Assembly (NCBI GenBank): GCA_963844625.1
Contig: CAWJPF010000034.1
Coordinates: forward strand, 186,001 to 250,000
Length of the DNA: 64,000 bases
Direction of reading: 5' to 3'
From: Palsa-504 sp963844625
GTDB lineage: Bacteria; Actinomycetota; Actinomycetes; Streptosporangiales; Streptosporangiaceae
The position numbers and the translations under genes were made by a program. The notes under the pieces are model-generated. The model did no database searches, was not told the origin of the DNA, and saw nothing but the letters and a program-made list of their open reading frames with translations. Shown here in pieces: positions 53,353 to 62,352 of the stretch (positions are counted from its first letter, which is position 1; each line of letters starts with the position of its first letter).

Positions 53353-53605
53353 CCGAGCTCCCCGGCCAACTGGCCGACCCCGGCAGGTACCTGCGCACCC
53401 AACGAGAACTCGCGAGCTCGGACTCAAACTGCAGGGCGAGGGACCCGTCGAGGGCGATTGGGTGGACCGCGTGGCGGGGCTCGAGGGCGTCCGGGCGGAG
53501 ATCGCGATGACGGAGACCCCGGACGGCCACGGACGGTCCCGGGTAACGGTACGAGCTCCCGGCTGCCCGCCGCCTAACTGGGTGAACCGCCGGCGTGAAC
53601 GGTGA
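53349..53605 (+). pseudogene. glyoxalase/VOC protein remnant at the operon end
   Basis: An ATG at 53349 overlaps the hydrolase stop (ATGA) and opens a short frame to 53510 with no resemblance after about 20 residues. In a different frame 53414-53605 reads ELGLKLQGEGPVEGDWVDRV, then EIAMTETPDGHGR, the central part of a vicinal-oxygen-chelate protein. Both the front and the C-terminal half of the VOC gene are gone, so the last gene of the operon was broken near 53414. Confidence 0.65.
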
Positions 53606-53713
53606 CGCGGGGCCTGTGCCGGCGACGTCGAGGGTGTACGCACCTGGCGCGAGCCCGTCGACGATCGTCCCTCCAGGTGGCCGGACAGCGTGTGCTTCGA
53701 TCGCTCAAACGGG

Positions 53714-54133
53714 CTACCCGCTGGCCGGCTGGCCAGGTACGCCGCCGTCGGCCGGGATCGGCTCGGCCAGCGACGCCCGCCACGAAGCAGCCTCGAACTT
53801 GTCACCGAAATACTGGGTTTCATGTGTGACGTAGCCGTCGGTGAACTCCATAATGCTCACCGAGAACCAAGGGACGCCATCATAGGTGATGATGCACTCG
53901 CTGACCCACAGATCCCCGATGCCGCTGATCCGGCGGATCGTGAAATGCCGATTGGCCGGGTGATCGCCGCGCTGTGCCCGGATATTAGCCCGACCGCGGA
54001 AACGCTCACCGGACTGCGGGTAGTCCAGGACCGCGTCGGCCGCGTAGATGGCGTGCTCGGCTTCGCTGTCGCCCCGCTCGGAGGCGTGCCAGTGTTCGGC
54101 CACCCTGTCCCGGATCCGGACGTCACTGTCCAT
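53714..54133 (-). CDS. NTF2-like (SnoaL-type) protein
   Basis: A 139-residue NTF2-fold protein: RIRDRVAEHWHASERGDSEA, AIYAADAVLDYPQSGERFRG, HFTIRRISGIGDLW and ITYDGVPWFSVSIMEFTDGY, VTHETQYFGDKF. Stand-alone members often have enzymatic or binding roles that cannot be told from sequence. The ATG at 54133 has GGAGG about 8 bases upstream. No clear operon partner. Confidence 0.82.
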   Translation of the reverse strand: MDSDVRIRDRVAEHWHASERGDSEAEHAIYAADAVLDYPQSGERFRGRANIRAQRGDHPANRHFTIRRISGIGDLWVSECIITYDGVPWFSVSIMEFTDGYVTHETQYFGDKFEAASWRASLAEPIPADGGVPGQPASG

Positions 54134-54880
54134 AGTTACGCTCCTCCAGCTGAACGGTTTTCCACTATCTTCGCCCAGCAGGCGAAGGCCACGCCGAGCA
54201 GCCACTCTGGAGGCCAGCCAGCTCACCTGCTGCCGTGAGCGTACCCTCCTGGACGGCAGTTCCAGCCACGCCCTGGCGAGCCACCGGTCGCTGTCAGCTC
54301 GATCCCGGCGCCGAGCTGCATCGCCGGGAGAAGATCATGACCATCGCACGCGCCGCAGCGACGGGCTTATCCCGGCCGGGTGGTCCTGATTAGCGCGGCG
54401 GCCGTGCCGGGCGGCTTCGTAGCGCGGATCCGTCAAGAGCTGGCCGATCCGGTCAAGGACCGGATCGGCCTGAACGGCCGCGACGTACGGCCGCAGCACC
54501 CGCCCAGCTGCGGTGGGGACCGGCTACGTGATCCAGGTGACCTGGCGTCCCGCTCAGCACGGTTGTCACCAGCATCTGCCCGCCCATTGCGATAGCGTGA
54601 CCAAGGCTGCCGTGCCCTGCCGGCGACTCAGCTCAAACGCGATGCGCCGAGATGCCCACTTGTCGAGAAGACCAACCATGCTGCGAGCAAACCGTCACCT
54701 CAGCACCAGCGCGGCCCGGGCTGACGCCCTGTTCGTGTCGCCACCTCAGCGCCGGGCCGTGAGGCTCGTCCCCAGGCCACCCGCCGACCGCACGGCCAGC
54801 CCGTCTCAAGCGCCGTGGCCTCATGCCGTCGCCTGGCCGCGCTGCAGGGAAATCCCGCCCAGTGATGAGGAGCGCAGCCA
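54134..54880. other. intergenic region without a recognised gene
   Basis: About 750 bases. Frames exist on both strands but none has a ribosome site or family resemblance; base use is less biased. The one clear structure is the long hairpin at 54442-54470. Confidence 0.5.
54442..54470. repeat. perfect 13-bp hairpin
   Basis: GGCCGATCCGGTC, loop AAG, GACCGGATCGGCC. All 13 pairs match. There is no following T run and no gene ends here, so it is not an obvious terminator; it could be a relic of a mobile element end, a protein site or an RNA structure. Confidence 0.8.
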
Positions 54881-56653
54881 GTGAGCGCGGACGAGGCCGG
54901 CCAGCTGATGTCGGTCAACGTGGGACTGCCGCAGGATGTGGCCTGGCACGGCCAGACGGTGCACACGGCGGTATGGAAAGGGCCGGTCGAAGGCCCGCGC
55001 CTGGTCCAGCGGCTGAATATCGACGGCGACGGGCAGGGCGATCTGGCCGGGCACGGCGGGCAGAACCGCGCCGTGTTCGTGTACCAGCTCGAGTCGTACC
55101 AGTACTGGCAGCAGCAGCTGGGCCGCGATGACTTCACCTACGGGCAGTTCGGGGAGAACTTCACCGTCCGCGGCCTGGCCGACGACCAGGTGTGCATCGG
55201 CGATCGCTTCCGGATCGGCGACGCGCTGTTCGAGGTCACCCAGCCGCGCGTGACCTGCTACCGGGTGGGTATCCGGATGAACGACGCGCGTATACCGGCC
55301 ATGCTGGTGTCCCATCACCGGCCCGGGTTCTACCTCAGGGTGCTGCGCGAGGGCGCCGTGCAAGCCGGGGACCAGATCGTCAAAGTGGCTGCCGGGGCCG
55401 AGGCCATGACGGTGGCCGAGATCGACGCCCTGCTCTACCTGCCCGGGCACCCACGCGAGCAGGTGCTGCGCGCGCTGCGCATCCCGGCCTTGTCCGACGG
55501 CTGGAAAGCCTCCTTCCGGGCCATCGCCGATCAGGGCGCCGCTTCCGGTGCTGCGGGCAACGCCGGGCTGACCGCGGTGAGCCCGCCGCCGGCCTGGCCC
55601 GGGTTCCGCCCGCTGGCCGTGACCGCCGTGGAACGGGAAAGCGATTCGGTGATCTCGGTGCAGCTGGCCGATCCGGACGGAGCCGCCCTGCCGGCCGCCT
55701 TGCCGGGACAGTTCCTGACCCTGCGGCTGAACGCCGTCCCCGGCGCGCCACCGCTGCTGCGGAGCTACTCGCTGTCCGGACCGCCGGACGCCGGTTCCTA
55801 CCGCGTCAGCGTCAAGCGCGAGCCGCACGGTACGGGCAGCCAGTTCATGCACGCGCGGGTCCACCCGGGTGATCAGCTGGAGGCGGCCGCACCGCGCGGC
55901 ACCTTCGTCCTGCGGCCGGGGGAGACGCCGGTCCTGCTGATCAGCGCGGGCGTCGGGGCAACCCCGGTCCTGGCCATGCTGCATGCCCTGGCCGCCAGCG
56001 GATCCGCCCGCGACATCTGGTGGCTGCACGGCGCCCGCAGCCGGGCAGAGGAGCCGTTCGCCGCAGAGTCGCGTTCGCTGCTGGCCAGCCTGCCCCGGGG
56101 GCACCGGCATGTCTGCTACAGCCGGCCCGGTCCCGGTGACGTCCAGGGGCGCGACTACCAGACGCCGGGGCGGCTGTCCGCGTCCGTGCTGGCCGCGCTG
56201 GAGCTCCCGCGCGACGCCGACGCCTACATCTGCGGCCCGGCCGCGTTCATGGCCGAGATCTCCGCCGCCCTGGTGGACCTCGGCATCGACCCAAGACGCG
56301 TGCGGACCGAGATCTTCGGTGCTGCGCCGTCGCAGACGCCCGGCATCGCGGCGGCCGCGGTCCGGCCGCCGCACCCGCCGGCGGGCGAGCCGGGTGACGG
56401 CCCGGAAGTAGCGTTCGCGCGCAGCGGCCTGACCGTCCGCTGGGCCAGTCGCTACGCCAGCCTCCTGGAGCTGGCCGAGGCCTGCGACGTGCCGGTGCGC
56501 TGGTCGTGCCGCACCGGCGTATGCCAGACCTGCGAAACGGACGTGATGTCAGGAACGGTCAGCTACGCCCCTGACCCAGTCGAAGATCCCGCCGAAGGCA
56601 GTGCGCTGATCTGCTGCTCCCAGCCACGCGGCGACCTTGTGCTCGACCTTTAG
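54881..56653 (+). CDS. MOSC domain - flavodoxin/ferredoxin reductase - 2Fe-2S ferredoxin fusion
   Basis: About 590 residues. MOSC domain (1-165) with GQNRAVFVYQLESYQYWQ and the conserved Cys in VTCYRVGIRM; then an FAD-binding barrel (RSYSLSG, about 290) and NAD(P)-binding domain (LLISAGVGATPVLAML, YICGPAAFM); then a plant-type ferredoxin with WSCRTGVCQTCE and a distal CC (about 540-580). It resembles YiiM-like MOSC proteins fused to their electron chain, which reduce N-hydroxylated compounds with a molybdenum cofactor. GTG start with GGAGCG upstream. Monocistronic as far as can be seen. Confidence 0.9.
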   Translation: MSADEAGQLMSVNVGLPQDVAWHGQTVHTAVWKGPVEGPRLVQRLNIDGDGQGDLAGHGGQNRAVFVYQLESYQYWQQQLGRDDFTYGQFGENFTVRGLADDQVCIGDRFRIGDALFEVTQPRVTCYRVGIRMNDARIPAMLVSHHRPGFYLRVLREGAVQAGDQIVKVAAGAEAMTVAEIDALLYLPGHPREQVLRALRIPALSDGWKASFRAIADQGAASGAAGNAGLTAVSPPPAWPGFRPLAVTAVERESDSVISVQLADPDGAALPAALPGQFLTLRLNAVPGAPPLLRSYSLSGPPDAGSYRVSVKREPHGTGSQFMHARVHPGDQLEAAAPRGTFVLRPGETPVLLISAGVGATPVLAMLHALAASGSARDIWWLHGARSRAEEPFAAESRSLLASLPRGHRHVCYSRPGPGDVQGRDYQTPGRLSASVLAALELPRDADAYICGPAAFMAEISAALVDLGIDPRRVRTEIFGAAPSQTPGIAAAAVRPPHPPAGEPGDGPEVAFARSGLTVRWASRYASLLELAEACDVPVRWSCRTGVCQTCETDVMSGTVSYAPDPVEDPAEGSALICCSQPRGDLVLDL

Positions 56654-56769
56654 GTTGACCGTTCGGGATCGCGGCCGCGCCCCCGCGGGCGCTGCGGGCG
56701 ATGCTGGTCCGCTACGGTCGAAGGCAGGGATATCGGGTTAGCTGTTCACCAAGCCGGAGGTCAGTGACG

Positions 56770-57192
56770 ATGCTCACCCACCAACCGGATGATGAAGGCG
56801 GCTTCAGGTCGGTACTAGCCGAGGATGTCGACTGGGAGCCGTTCGCGGCGTTCCCGCCGTCGGCTCGCCTGGCCGTCGTTGTGGGTCATCCGCCAGAGCC
56901 CGCCCCGTACGTGGTCCGGGTAAGGCTGCCGTCCGGCGTGAAGCTCATGCCGCACTGGCATCACGAGGACCGGGTCTACACGGTTATATCCGGTGTTTTC
57001 TACATCGGGCTAGGCGAGCAGTTCGAGGAAGAGAAGCTGCAGGCCTACCCGCCGGGCGCGGTCGTGGTCCTGCCGAGCGGCACCCGTCACTTCCACTGGG
57101 CAAAATCTGGTGAGTACGTGACGCAGGTAACGGCAGTCGGCCCGATCAGCCTTGAATACGTAGACCCGGGCGACGATCCGCGGAACAAGTGA
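56770..57192 (+). CDS. cupin domain protein
   Basis: A 140-residue single-domain cupin: motif 1 PSGVKLMPHWHHEDRVYTVI (metal-binding HWHHE) with SGVFYIGLG, and motif 2 PPGAVVVLPSGTRHFHW. Probably a small metal-dependent dioxygenase, isomerase or binding protein. ATG 56770 and GTG 56764 are both in frame behind GGAGG. It is followed at once by a monooxygenase relic, so the local gene order has been rearranged. Confidence 0.88.
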   Translation: MLTHQPDDEGGFRSVLAEDVDWEPFAAFPPSARLAVVVGHPPEPAPYVVRVRLPSGVKLMPHWHHEDRVYTVISGVFYIGLGEQFEEEKLQAYPPGAVVVLPSGTRHFHWAKSGEYVTQVTAVGPISLEYVDPGDDPRNK

Positions 57193-57208
57193 GCCAGTTC
57201 TAGCGAGC

Positions 57209-57395
57209 GTCGTCCTCGCCATCCCGCAGCTGCGCTCGCGCTACCTCGTCGGCTGCGACGGCGGCCGCAGCACGGTGCGCAAGCTGCTCGGCGTCGGCTT
57301 CCCCGGCGAGCCCGCCAAGGTCGAGACGCTGCTGGGCGAGATGGAGGTGACCGAGGATCCGGCGACGGTTGCCGCCATCGTCGGCCGAGTCCGGT
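57209..57395 (+). pseudogene. FAD-dependent aromatic hydroxylase internal fragment
   Basis: The plus strand reads LRSRYLVGCDGGRSTVRKLL followed by GVGFPGEPAKVETLLGEMEV, the second FAD motif (GCDGxxSxVR) of aromatic-ring hydroxylases, without start or end. It is antisense to the last ~45 codons of recD2. The rest of the hydroxylase is missing. Confidence 0.75.
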
Positions 57396-59652
57396 GCCGT
57401 ACCCGCCAGAGTAACCCGGCGCGCTGGACTCCTTCGTGCAGCCGGTAGGCGAGGGCGGTATGGCGGCGGCCGGCGCCCCTGGTGCGGACGGCGGCGGCCA
57501 GGGCGCGGCGGGATCCGGCCAGCACGACCAGTTTCTTAGCCCGGGTGACGCCGGTGTAGAGCAGGTTGCGCTGCAGCATCATCCACGAGCTGGTGGTGAG
57601 CGGGATGACCACGGCGGGGTATTCGCTGCCCTGGGAGCGGTGGATGGTGACCGCGTAGGCGTGGGCCAGCTCATCCAGCTCGTCGAACCCGTAGTCCACC
57701 TGCTCGTCCTCGTCGGTGCGCACGGTCAGGACGTGCTCTTCCAGGGACATCCCGGTGACCACTGCCACCGTGCCGTTGAAGACCCCCGCTGCGCCCTTGT
57801 CGTAGTTGTTGCGCAGCTGGGTGACCTTGTCGCCGATCCGGAACACCCGGCCGCCGTACCGCCGCTCCGGCGCGCCCTCGCGGAACGGGGTCAGGGCCTC
57901 CTGCAGCAGCAGGTTGAGGTTCCCCGCTCCGGCCGGGCCGCGGTGCATCGGGCACAGCACCTGCACGTCGCGGCGCGGGTCCAGGCCGAACCTGGCCGGG
58001 ATCCGCCGCGCCACGATGTCCACGACCAGTTCGGCGGTCTGCTCGGTGTCCTCGCAGCCGAACCAGAAGAAGTCCCCGAAGCCAGTCAGGCCGGGCAGCT
58101 GCCCGGCGTTGATGCGGTGCGCGTTGACCACGATCCCGGACTGCTGCGCCTGCCGGAAGATCTTGGTCAGCCGCACTACCGGCAGCGACCCGGCGGCCAG
58201 CAGATCCCGCAGCACCTCGCCCGCGCCGACCGAAGGCAGCTGGTCGACGTCCCCGACCAGTAGCAGGTGCGCCCCGGGCGCGACGGCTTTGACCAGCTTG
58301 TTGGCCAGGATCACGTCCACCATCGAGGTCTCGTCCACCACCACCAGGTCCGCGTCCAGCGGCGAGGATGCGTCGAATGACGGCTCGCCGCCCGGCCGCA
58401 ACTGCAGCAGCCGGTGGATGGTTGCCGCCTCATGCCCGGCCAGCTCGGCGAGCCGTTTGGCCGCCCGGCCGGTCGGTGCGGCCAGCACGATCTTGGCCCC
58501 CTTCGCGCGGGCCAGCTCCACCACCGACCGCACGGTGAACGACTTCCCGCAGCCGGGCCCGCCGGTCAGCACCGCGACCTTGGAGGTCAGGGCCAGCCGT
58601 ACCGCGTCTGCCTGTTCCGGCGCGAGCTCGGCGCCGGTCCGCCCGCGCAGCCAGCCCAGCGCCTTGTCCCAGTCGACCGCGGCGAACGCGCTCAGCCGGT
58701 CAGCCCGCGCGGCAAGCAGGCGGCGCAGGGCGTGCGCCAGGGACCGTTCGGCCTGATAGAAGGGCGGCAGGTAGACGGCGGGAACCTGCGGCGCGACCTC
58801 AGCCTGGGGCGGGACCGTCTCGCGAACTACCCCCTCGGCCGCGGCGAGTTCGTCCAGGCACGGGGTGATCAGCTCGGCCGGCACGTCGAGGATCTTCGCG
58901 GCGTCGGCGATCAGGTTGGGCGCGGGCAGGTAGCAGTGCCCGTCGTCGGCCGCCTCGGACAGGGTGTAGGCCAGCCCCGCCTTGATCCGCTCGGGGCTGT
59001 CGGCGGCGATGCCGACCGCCGCGGCGATCGTGTCCGCGGTCTTGAACCCGATGCCCCACACGTCCGCGGCCAGCCGGTACGGCTCATGGCGGACGACGGA
59101 GATCGCCGCGTCGCCGTATTTCTTGTAGATCCGCACCGCCAGCGACGTCGACACCCCGACGCCCTGCAGGAAGATCATCACCTCCTTGATCGCCTTCTGC
59201 TCAGCCCACGCGGCGGCGATCATCGCGGTGCGCTTGGGGCCCAGCCCGTCGACCTCGGTCAGCCGGGCCGGCGCCTCCTCGATGACGTGCATGATGTCCA
59301 CGCCGAAGTGCGCCACCATGCGTTCGGCCATCACCGGGCCGATGCCCTTGATCAGGCCCGAGCCCAGGTACTTCTGGATGCCCGCGGCCGTGGCCGGCAG
59401 CACCGTGGCGTAGGAGTGCACCTCGAACTGCCGGCCGTACCTCGGGTGGGCCGACCACCGGCCGCGCAAGCGGAGGAACTCGCCCACTTGCGCGCCCAGC
59501 AGCGGACCCACCGCCGTGACCAGGTCCGCACCGCCCCGTTCCGGGGCGATCCGGGCGATCGTGTACCCGGTCTCCGGATTGGCGAACGTGACCCGCTCAA
59601 GCACTCCGTCCAATACCGCGCCGCCGCCCAGGCCCGCCACCGTCGCTGGCAT
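57241..59652 (-). CDS. recD2: RecD2-type ATP-dependent DNA helicase
   Basis: An 803-residue SF1B helicase. N-terminal OB-like region (LERVTFANPETGYTIARI), helix-hairpin-helix segments (GIGPVMAERMVAHFG, GLGPKRTAMIAAAW), then motif I GGPGCGKSFTVRSVV, motif Ia APTGRAAKRL, Walker B VVDETSMVD, motif III GDVDQLPSVGAGEVL, and the late YAVTIHRSQGSEYPAVVIPL and LYTGVTRAKKLVVL. It unwinds 5'-to-3' without RecBC. The normal family end is at about RRHTALAYRLH (near 57375-57400); the following ~45 residues are read antisense through a hydroxylase fragment, so the native stop was lost. Confidence 0.93.
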   Translation of the reverse strand: MPATVAGLGGGAVLDGVLERVTFANPETGYTIARIAPERGGADLVTAVGPLLGAQVGEFLRLRGRWSAHPRYGRQFEVHSYATVLPATAAGIQKYLGSGLIKGIGPVMAERMVAHFGVDIMHVIEEAPARLTEVDGLGPKRTAMIAAAWAEQKAIKEVMIFLQGVGVSTSLAVRIYKKYGDAAISVVRHEPYRLAADVWGIGFKTADTIAAAVGIAADSPERIKAGLAYTLSEAADDGHCYLPAPNLIADAAKILDVPAELITPCLDELAAAEGVVRETVPPQAEVAPQVPAVYLPPFYQAERSLAHALRRLLAARADRLSAFAAVDWDKALGWLRGRTGAELAPEQADAVRLALTSKVAVLTGGPGCGKSFTVRSVVELARAKGAKIVLAAPTGRAAKRLAELAGHEAATIHRLLQLRPGGEPSFDASSPLDADLVVVDETSMVDVILANKLVKAVAPGAHLLLVGDVDQLPSVGAGEVLRDLLAAGSLPVVRLTKIFRQAQQSGIVVNAHRINAGQLPGLTGFGDFFWFGCEDTEQTAELVVDIVARRIPARFGLDPRRDVQVLCPMHRGPAGAGNLNLLLQEALTPFREGAPERRYGGRVFRIGDKVTQLRNNYDKGAAGVFNGTVAVVTGMSLEEHVLTVRTDEDEQVDYGFDELDELAHAYAVTIHRSQGSEYPAVVIPLTTSSWMMLQRNLLYTGVTRAKKLVVLAGSRRALAAAVRTRGAGRRHTALAYRLHEGVQRAGLLWRVRHRTRPTMAATVAGSSVTSISPSSVSTLAGSPGKPTPSSLRTVLRPPSQPTR

Positions 59653-59762
59653 AAAGACAATCTTTCACCCGAACGGACCGGAGTAAGTAACCGGCGTCCG
59701 GAACCTTCTGACCTGGCTCGGCGGTCAGCGGACCGGGTGGGCCTGCCTCCGGACTTGCGCGG

Positions 59763-60068
59763 CTACTCCGTACCGGCAACTTCGTAATGGTGCACGGTCA
59801 GGTCGCGCTCGATCAGGAACTGCTCGTCATCGGGATAGAAGACGGCCTGCTCGATGTCTTGGCCGGCGAAGGCCTCAATCGCGTCCCGGGACTCCCAGAA
59901 GCTCACCGTGATGAACTCGGCCTGATCACCCTCCACACGCCAAAGCAGCCAGGCCCCGCGGTTACCCGGCGTGCGCTGGTAGCCCTCGATGCCGGTTTCC
60001 TGCACATACGCTGCGTAAGCGGGAGCGTCCTCAGCCCGGACCGCTCCGCGCCAGGTTCGCGCGATCAT
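59763..60068 (-). CDS. antibiotic biosynthesis monooxygenase-like small protein
   Basis: A 101-residue dimeric alpha-beta barrel protein: MIARTWRGAVRAEDAPAYAA, YVQETGIEGYQRTPGN, AWLLWRVEGDQAEFITVSFW and ESRDAIEAFAGQDIEQAVFY then PDDEQFLIER. Members range from quinol monooxygenases to non-catalytic proteins. ATG 60068; a GTG six codons upstream is possible. Confidence 0.75.
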   Translation of the reverse strand: MIARTWRGAVRAEDAPAYAAYVQETGIEGYQRTPGNRGAWLLWRVEGDQAEFITVSFWESRDAIEAFAGQDIEQAVFYPDDEQFLIERDLTVHHYEVAGTE

Positions 60069-60208
60069 CCCCCGATACTCGCACACGCCCAGACAGTGCT
60101 CCCTGCCGGCAGGCCGCCGCCGCCATCGTCACCCGCGGCCCATCCGGACGTGCCCAGCTGACCGCCGCCGCCGCGGCCTGCCGGAAGCGGGCGCCGCTAG
60201 CCTGGGGC

Positions 60209-60529
60209 ATGATCACTTGCGTGGTGGAGTACGTCATCGATCCGGCCAAGATCGACGCTTTCGAACGCTTCGGCCGCCGGTGGATGGAGCTGGTCGATTC
60301 CCATGGCGGCATCCACCACGGCTACTTCCTGCCCGCCGAGGGGGCCAGCGATAGGGCCCTGGCGTTGTTCAGCTTCCCCGGTCTCGCCGCCTATGAGCAG
60401 TACCGTGCCCTGTTCGGCACCGACCCGGACTTCATCGAAGCGGACCGCATCAGGGACGAGAGCGGCTGTGTACTCCGCTACGAGCGGACCTTCATGCGGC
60501 CCTTGCTGCCCGCGAACCCAGCAGTTTAA
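60209..60529 (+). CDS. NIPSNAP family protein
   Basis: A 106-residue NIPSNAP/dimeric alpha-beta barrel protein: TCVVEYVIDPAKIDAFERFG, WMELVDSHGGIHHGYFLP, ALALFSFPGLAAYEQYRALF and YERTFMRPL at the end. Function in bacteria is unknown. It is divergent from the ABM-like gene, both being small barrel proteins. Confidence 0.82.
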   Translation: MITCVVEYVIDPAKIDAFERFGRRWMELVDSHGGIHHGYFLPAEGASDRALALFSFPGLAAYEQYRALFGTDPDFIEADRIRDESGCVLRYERTFMRPLLPANPAV

Positions 60530-60551
60530 GCAGCACGCGGGCGGGGTTTTG

Positions 60552-61019
60552 TCAGCGGGTGAGCCGGAGGGCTGCGCTGGCGAAGGAGCCGATTACGGGG
60601 TCCCAGCCGGAGTCGTAGTTCTCGCGCGCGGATGCGCCGTCGGGGCGGCGTTCCCAGCCCGAGTGAATCAGCCGTACCACGGTGCTGTCGGGCCCGCTCG
60701 GGGTGAACGTGACGTCGACGCGGGTGGCTTCGGTCTCGGGCGTACCGGCATGCCAGGTGAAGGCCACGCGGTACGGCGGCTCCCAGTGGGTGACCGTTCC
60801 CCAGCGGCAGGTGGTGCCGTCCGCCATGGTCTCGGTGATCGCGGCGCCGGCGCCCGCGCCGAAAGTGACGCTGACGGCGTCCTCGGCGCCGACCGAGTGG
60901 GTCGCTAGCGGCCACCACTCGTGCATGTGCGCGGTGAAGAGCTCGAAGGCGCGCTGCGGGGCTGCGGGAACGGTGACGGACTTGCGGACCGGCGCGGCCG
61001 AGGTCGCGTTGCTAGGCAT
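60552..61019 (-). CDS. SRPBCC (AHSA1-type) protein
   Basis: About 155 residues of the START/AHSA1 fold: RKSVTVPAAPQRAFELFTAH, WWPLATHSVG, RWGTVTHWEPPYRVAFTWHA, TRVDVTFTPSGPDSTVVRLI and HSGWERRPDG. It binds a hydrophobic ligand; actinobacterial AHSA1 proteins are commonly paired with an ArsR regulator as here. ATG 61019 (AGGAG upstream) or ATG 61040; either way it overlaps the regulator gene. Confidence 0.85.
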   Translation of the reverse strand: MPSNATSAAPVRKSVTVPAAPQRAFELFTAHMHEWWPLATHSVGAEDAVSVTFGAGAGAAITETMADGTTCRWGTVTHWEPPYRVAFTWHAGTPETEATRVDVTFTPSGPDSTVVRLIHSGWERRPDGASARENYDSGWDPVIGSFASAALRLTR

Positions 61020-61368
61020 CGGGGAGTTGCTCCTGTTCATGACCTGGCTGCGGGCGGTTGCCGGAGCTGTCTTCGCGGACCCGGGCGGCGTAACGGTCCA
61101 GGGCGGCCTCCCAGAAGGTGTCCAGCCAGGCCCTGAGCTCGTAGAGTCCGGCCGGGTCGAGCCGGTAGACGTTGCGGGTGCCGAGCTCGTCGTAGCTGAC
61201 CAGGCCGCTGCGCCGCAGGACTGTCAGGTGCTGGGAGACCGCAGGGCGGCTCACGGGCAGCGCGGCGGCGAGTTCGCCCACCGACGAGGGACCCGCCCGG
61301 AGGCGGTGGATGATACGGCGTCGGGTGCGATCGCCTAGCGCATCCAGGACAGCTTCGTAAGTCTCCAC
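61012..61368 (-). CDS. ArsR-family regulator
   Basis: About 118 residues. Winged helix: VLDALGDRTRRRIIHRLRAG, SSVGELAAALPVSRPAVSQH, LTVLRRSGLVSYDELG then RNVYRLDPAGL. There are no metal-binding cysteines, so it belongs to the non-metal group that controls SRPBCC partners. GTG 61368 is preferred; a TTG at 61404 forms part of a TTGACA that looks more like a -35 box, which would make the message leaderless or nearly so. Confidence 0.88.
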   Translation of the reverse strand: METYEAVLDALGDRTRRRIIHRLRAGPSSVGELAAALPVSRPAVSQHLTVLRRSGLVSYDELGTRNVYRLDPAGLYELRAWLDTFWEAALDRYAARVREDSSGNRPQPGHEQEQLPDA

Positions 61369-61440
61369 GAACCGTAAGTTGCCACGAACGAATGTGCCTG
61401 TCAAGCCCGGATGGCGTTCAAGCCGGGCGGCGACGCTCCG

Positions 61441-62352
61441 TTACCAGAGTTCGGATCGGTCCGGTCCTGCTTGCCGTCGTACTCCCCCTGGAGTGCTGTC
61501 GGGGGCCGTGACGGCATCGGAGGCGACCGTGGCGGTCGAGTTGGCCAGCGAGGCGAGCAAAGCCAGTTTTTCCGCGCTGCTGGTGCCGGGTTGGGCGTGG
61601 TAGATGACGAGCAGCTGACCCTCGGTTCCGGTGATGGCGAGCTTCTCCCGGCTGAGCATGAGCTCCCCTACTTGAGGGTGGTCGAGGCGAACCGGCGCCC
61701 CCTCGAACGATAGGACGTCGTGGCGCGCCCACAGCCGGCGGAATCGCTCGCTCGACAGCGAGAGCTCGCCGACCAGCTGTACGAATCCCGGGTCATCGAC
61801 GTCGCTGCCTACGGACTGACGAAACCCGGCGACCAGCCCGGCGGTGGCCAGATCCCAGTCCGGGTAGAGCGCCTTTTCGGCGGGGTCGAGGAACACGGCG
61901 CGGAGCCGGTTCTCGCCGACTTGCAGGTTGGGTGACAGGGCGTAGGCGAGACCGTTGGCGGCGAGGACGTCGAAGTACCGTCCCTCGACAAACGCGGGCA
62001 GGCCCACGACATCGAGCAACTCCCGGATACCGCTTGGCACTGACTCGCGCTTGGGACGGCGGCGCCGCTGACGGGGTTGCGGCGCGGCCAGACCGAGTAG
62101 GTAGTCGGTCGCTGCCTGGTCGAGCTGCAGGACACGGGCGAGGGCCTCGAGGACCTGGATCGATGGATTGTGGTCGCGGCCCTGCTCGAGTCGGAGGTAG
62201 TAGTCGGAGCTGATACCGGCGAGCATGGCGACCTCCTCGCGCCGCAAACCGGCGACGCGCCGCACGCCGTTGACGGGAAGGCCCACGCTACCGGGTTGGA
62301 CGAGCTCACGCCGAGCCCGTAGATAGTCGCCGAGCAGGTTGTCCTCGCTCAT
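61441..62352 (-). CDS. XRE-family regulator with MmyB-like ligand domain
   Basis: A 303-residue regulator. Helix-turn-helix: RRVAGLRREEVAMLAGISSD then YYLRLEQGRDHNPSIQVLEA, the typical Streptomyces-type XRE. The C-terminal MmyB-like PAS domain (GRYFDVLAANGLAYALSP, VFLDPAEKALYPDW, FRRLWARHDVLSFEG, VRLDHPQVGEL) binds small ligands or fatty acids. Divergent from an SDR gene 195 bases away, which it most likely controls; the XRE-SDR pair is frequent in actinobacteria. Confidence 0.9.
   Translation of the reverse strand: MSEDNLLGDYLRARRELVQPGSVGLPVNGVRRVAGLRREEVAMLAGISSDYYLRLEQGRDHNPSIQVLEALARVLQLDQAATDYLLGLAAPQPRQRRRRPKRESVPSGIRELLDVVGLPAFVEGRYFDVLAANGLAYALSPNLQVGENRLRAVFLDPAEKALYPDWDLATAGLVAGFRQSVGSDVDDPGFVQLVGELSLSSERFRRLWARHDVLSFEGAPVRLDHPQVGELMLSREKLAITGTEGQLLVIYHAQPGTSSAEKLALLASLANSTATVASDAVTAPDSTPGGVRRQAGPDRSELW

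Noticed and set aside
54821..56374. 517-codon open frame on the minus strand
   Set aside because: Shadow of the MOSC-reductase-ferredoxin gene.
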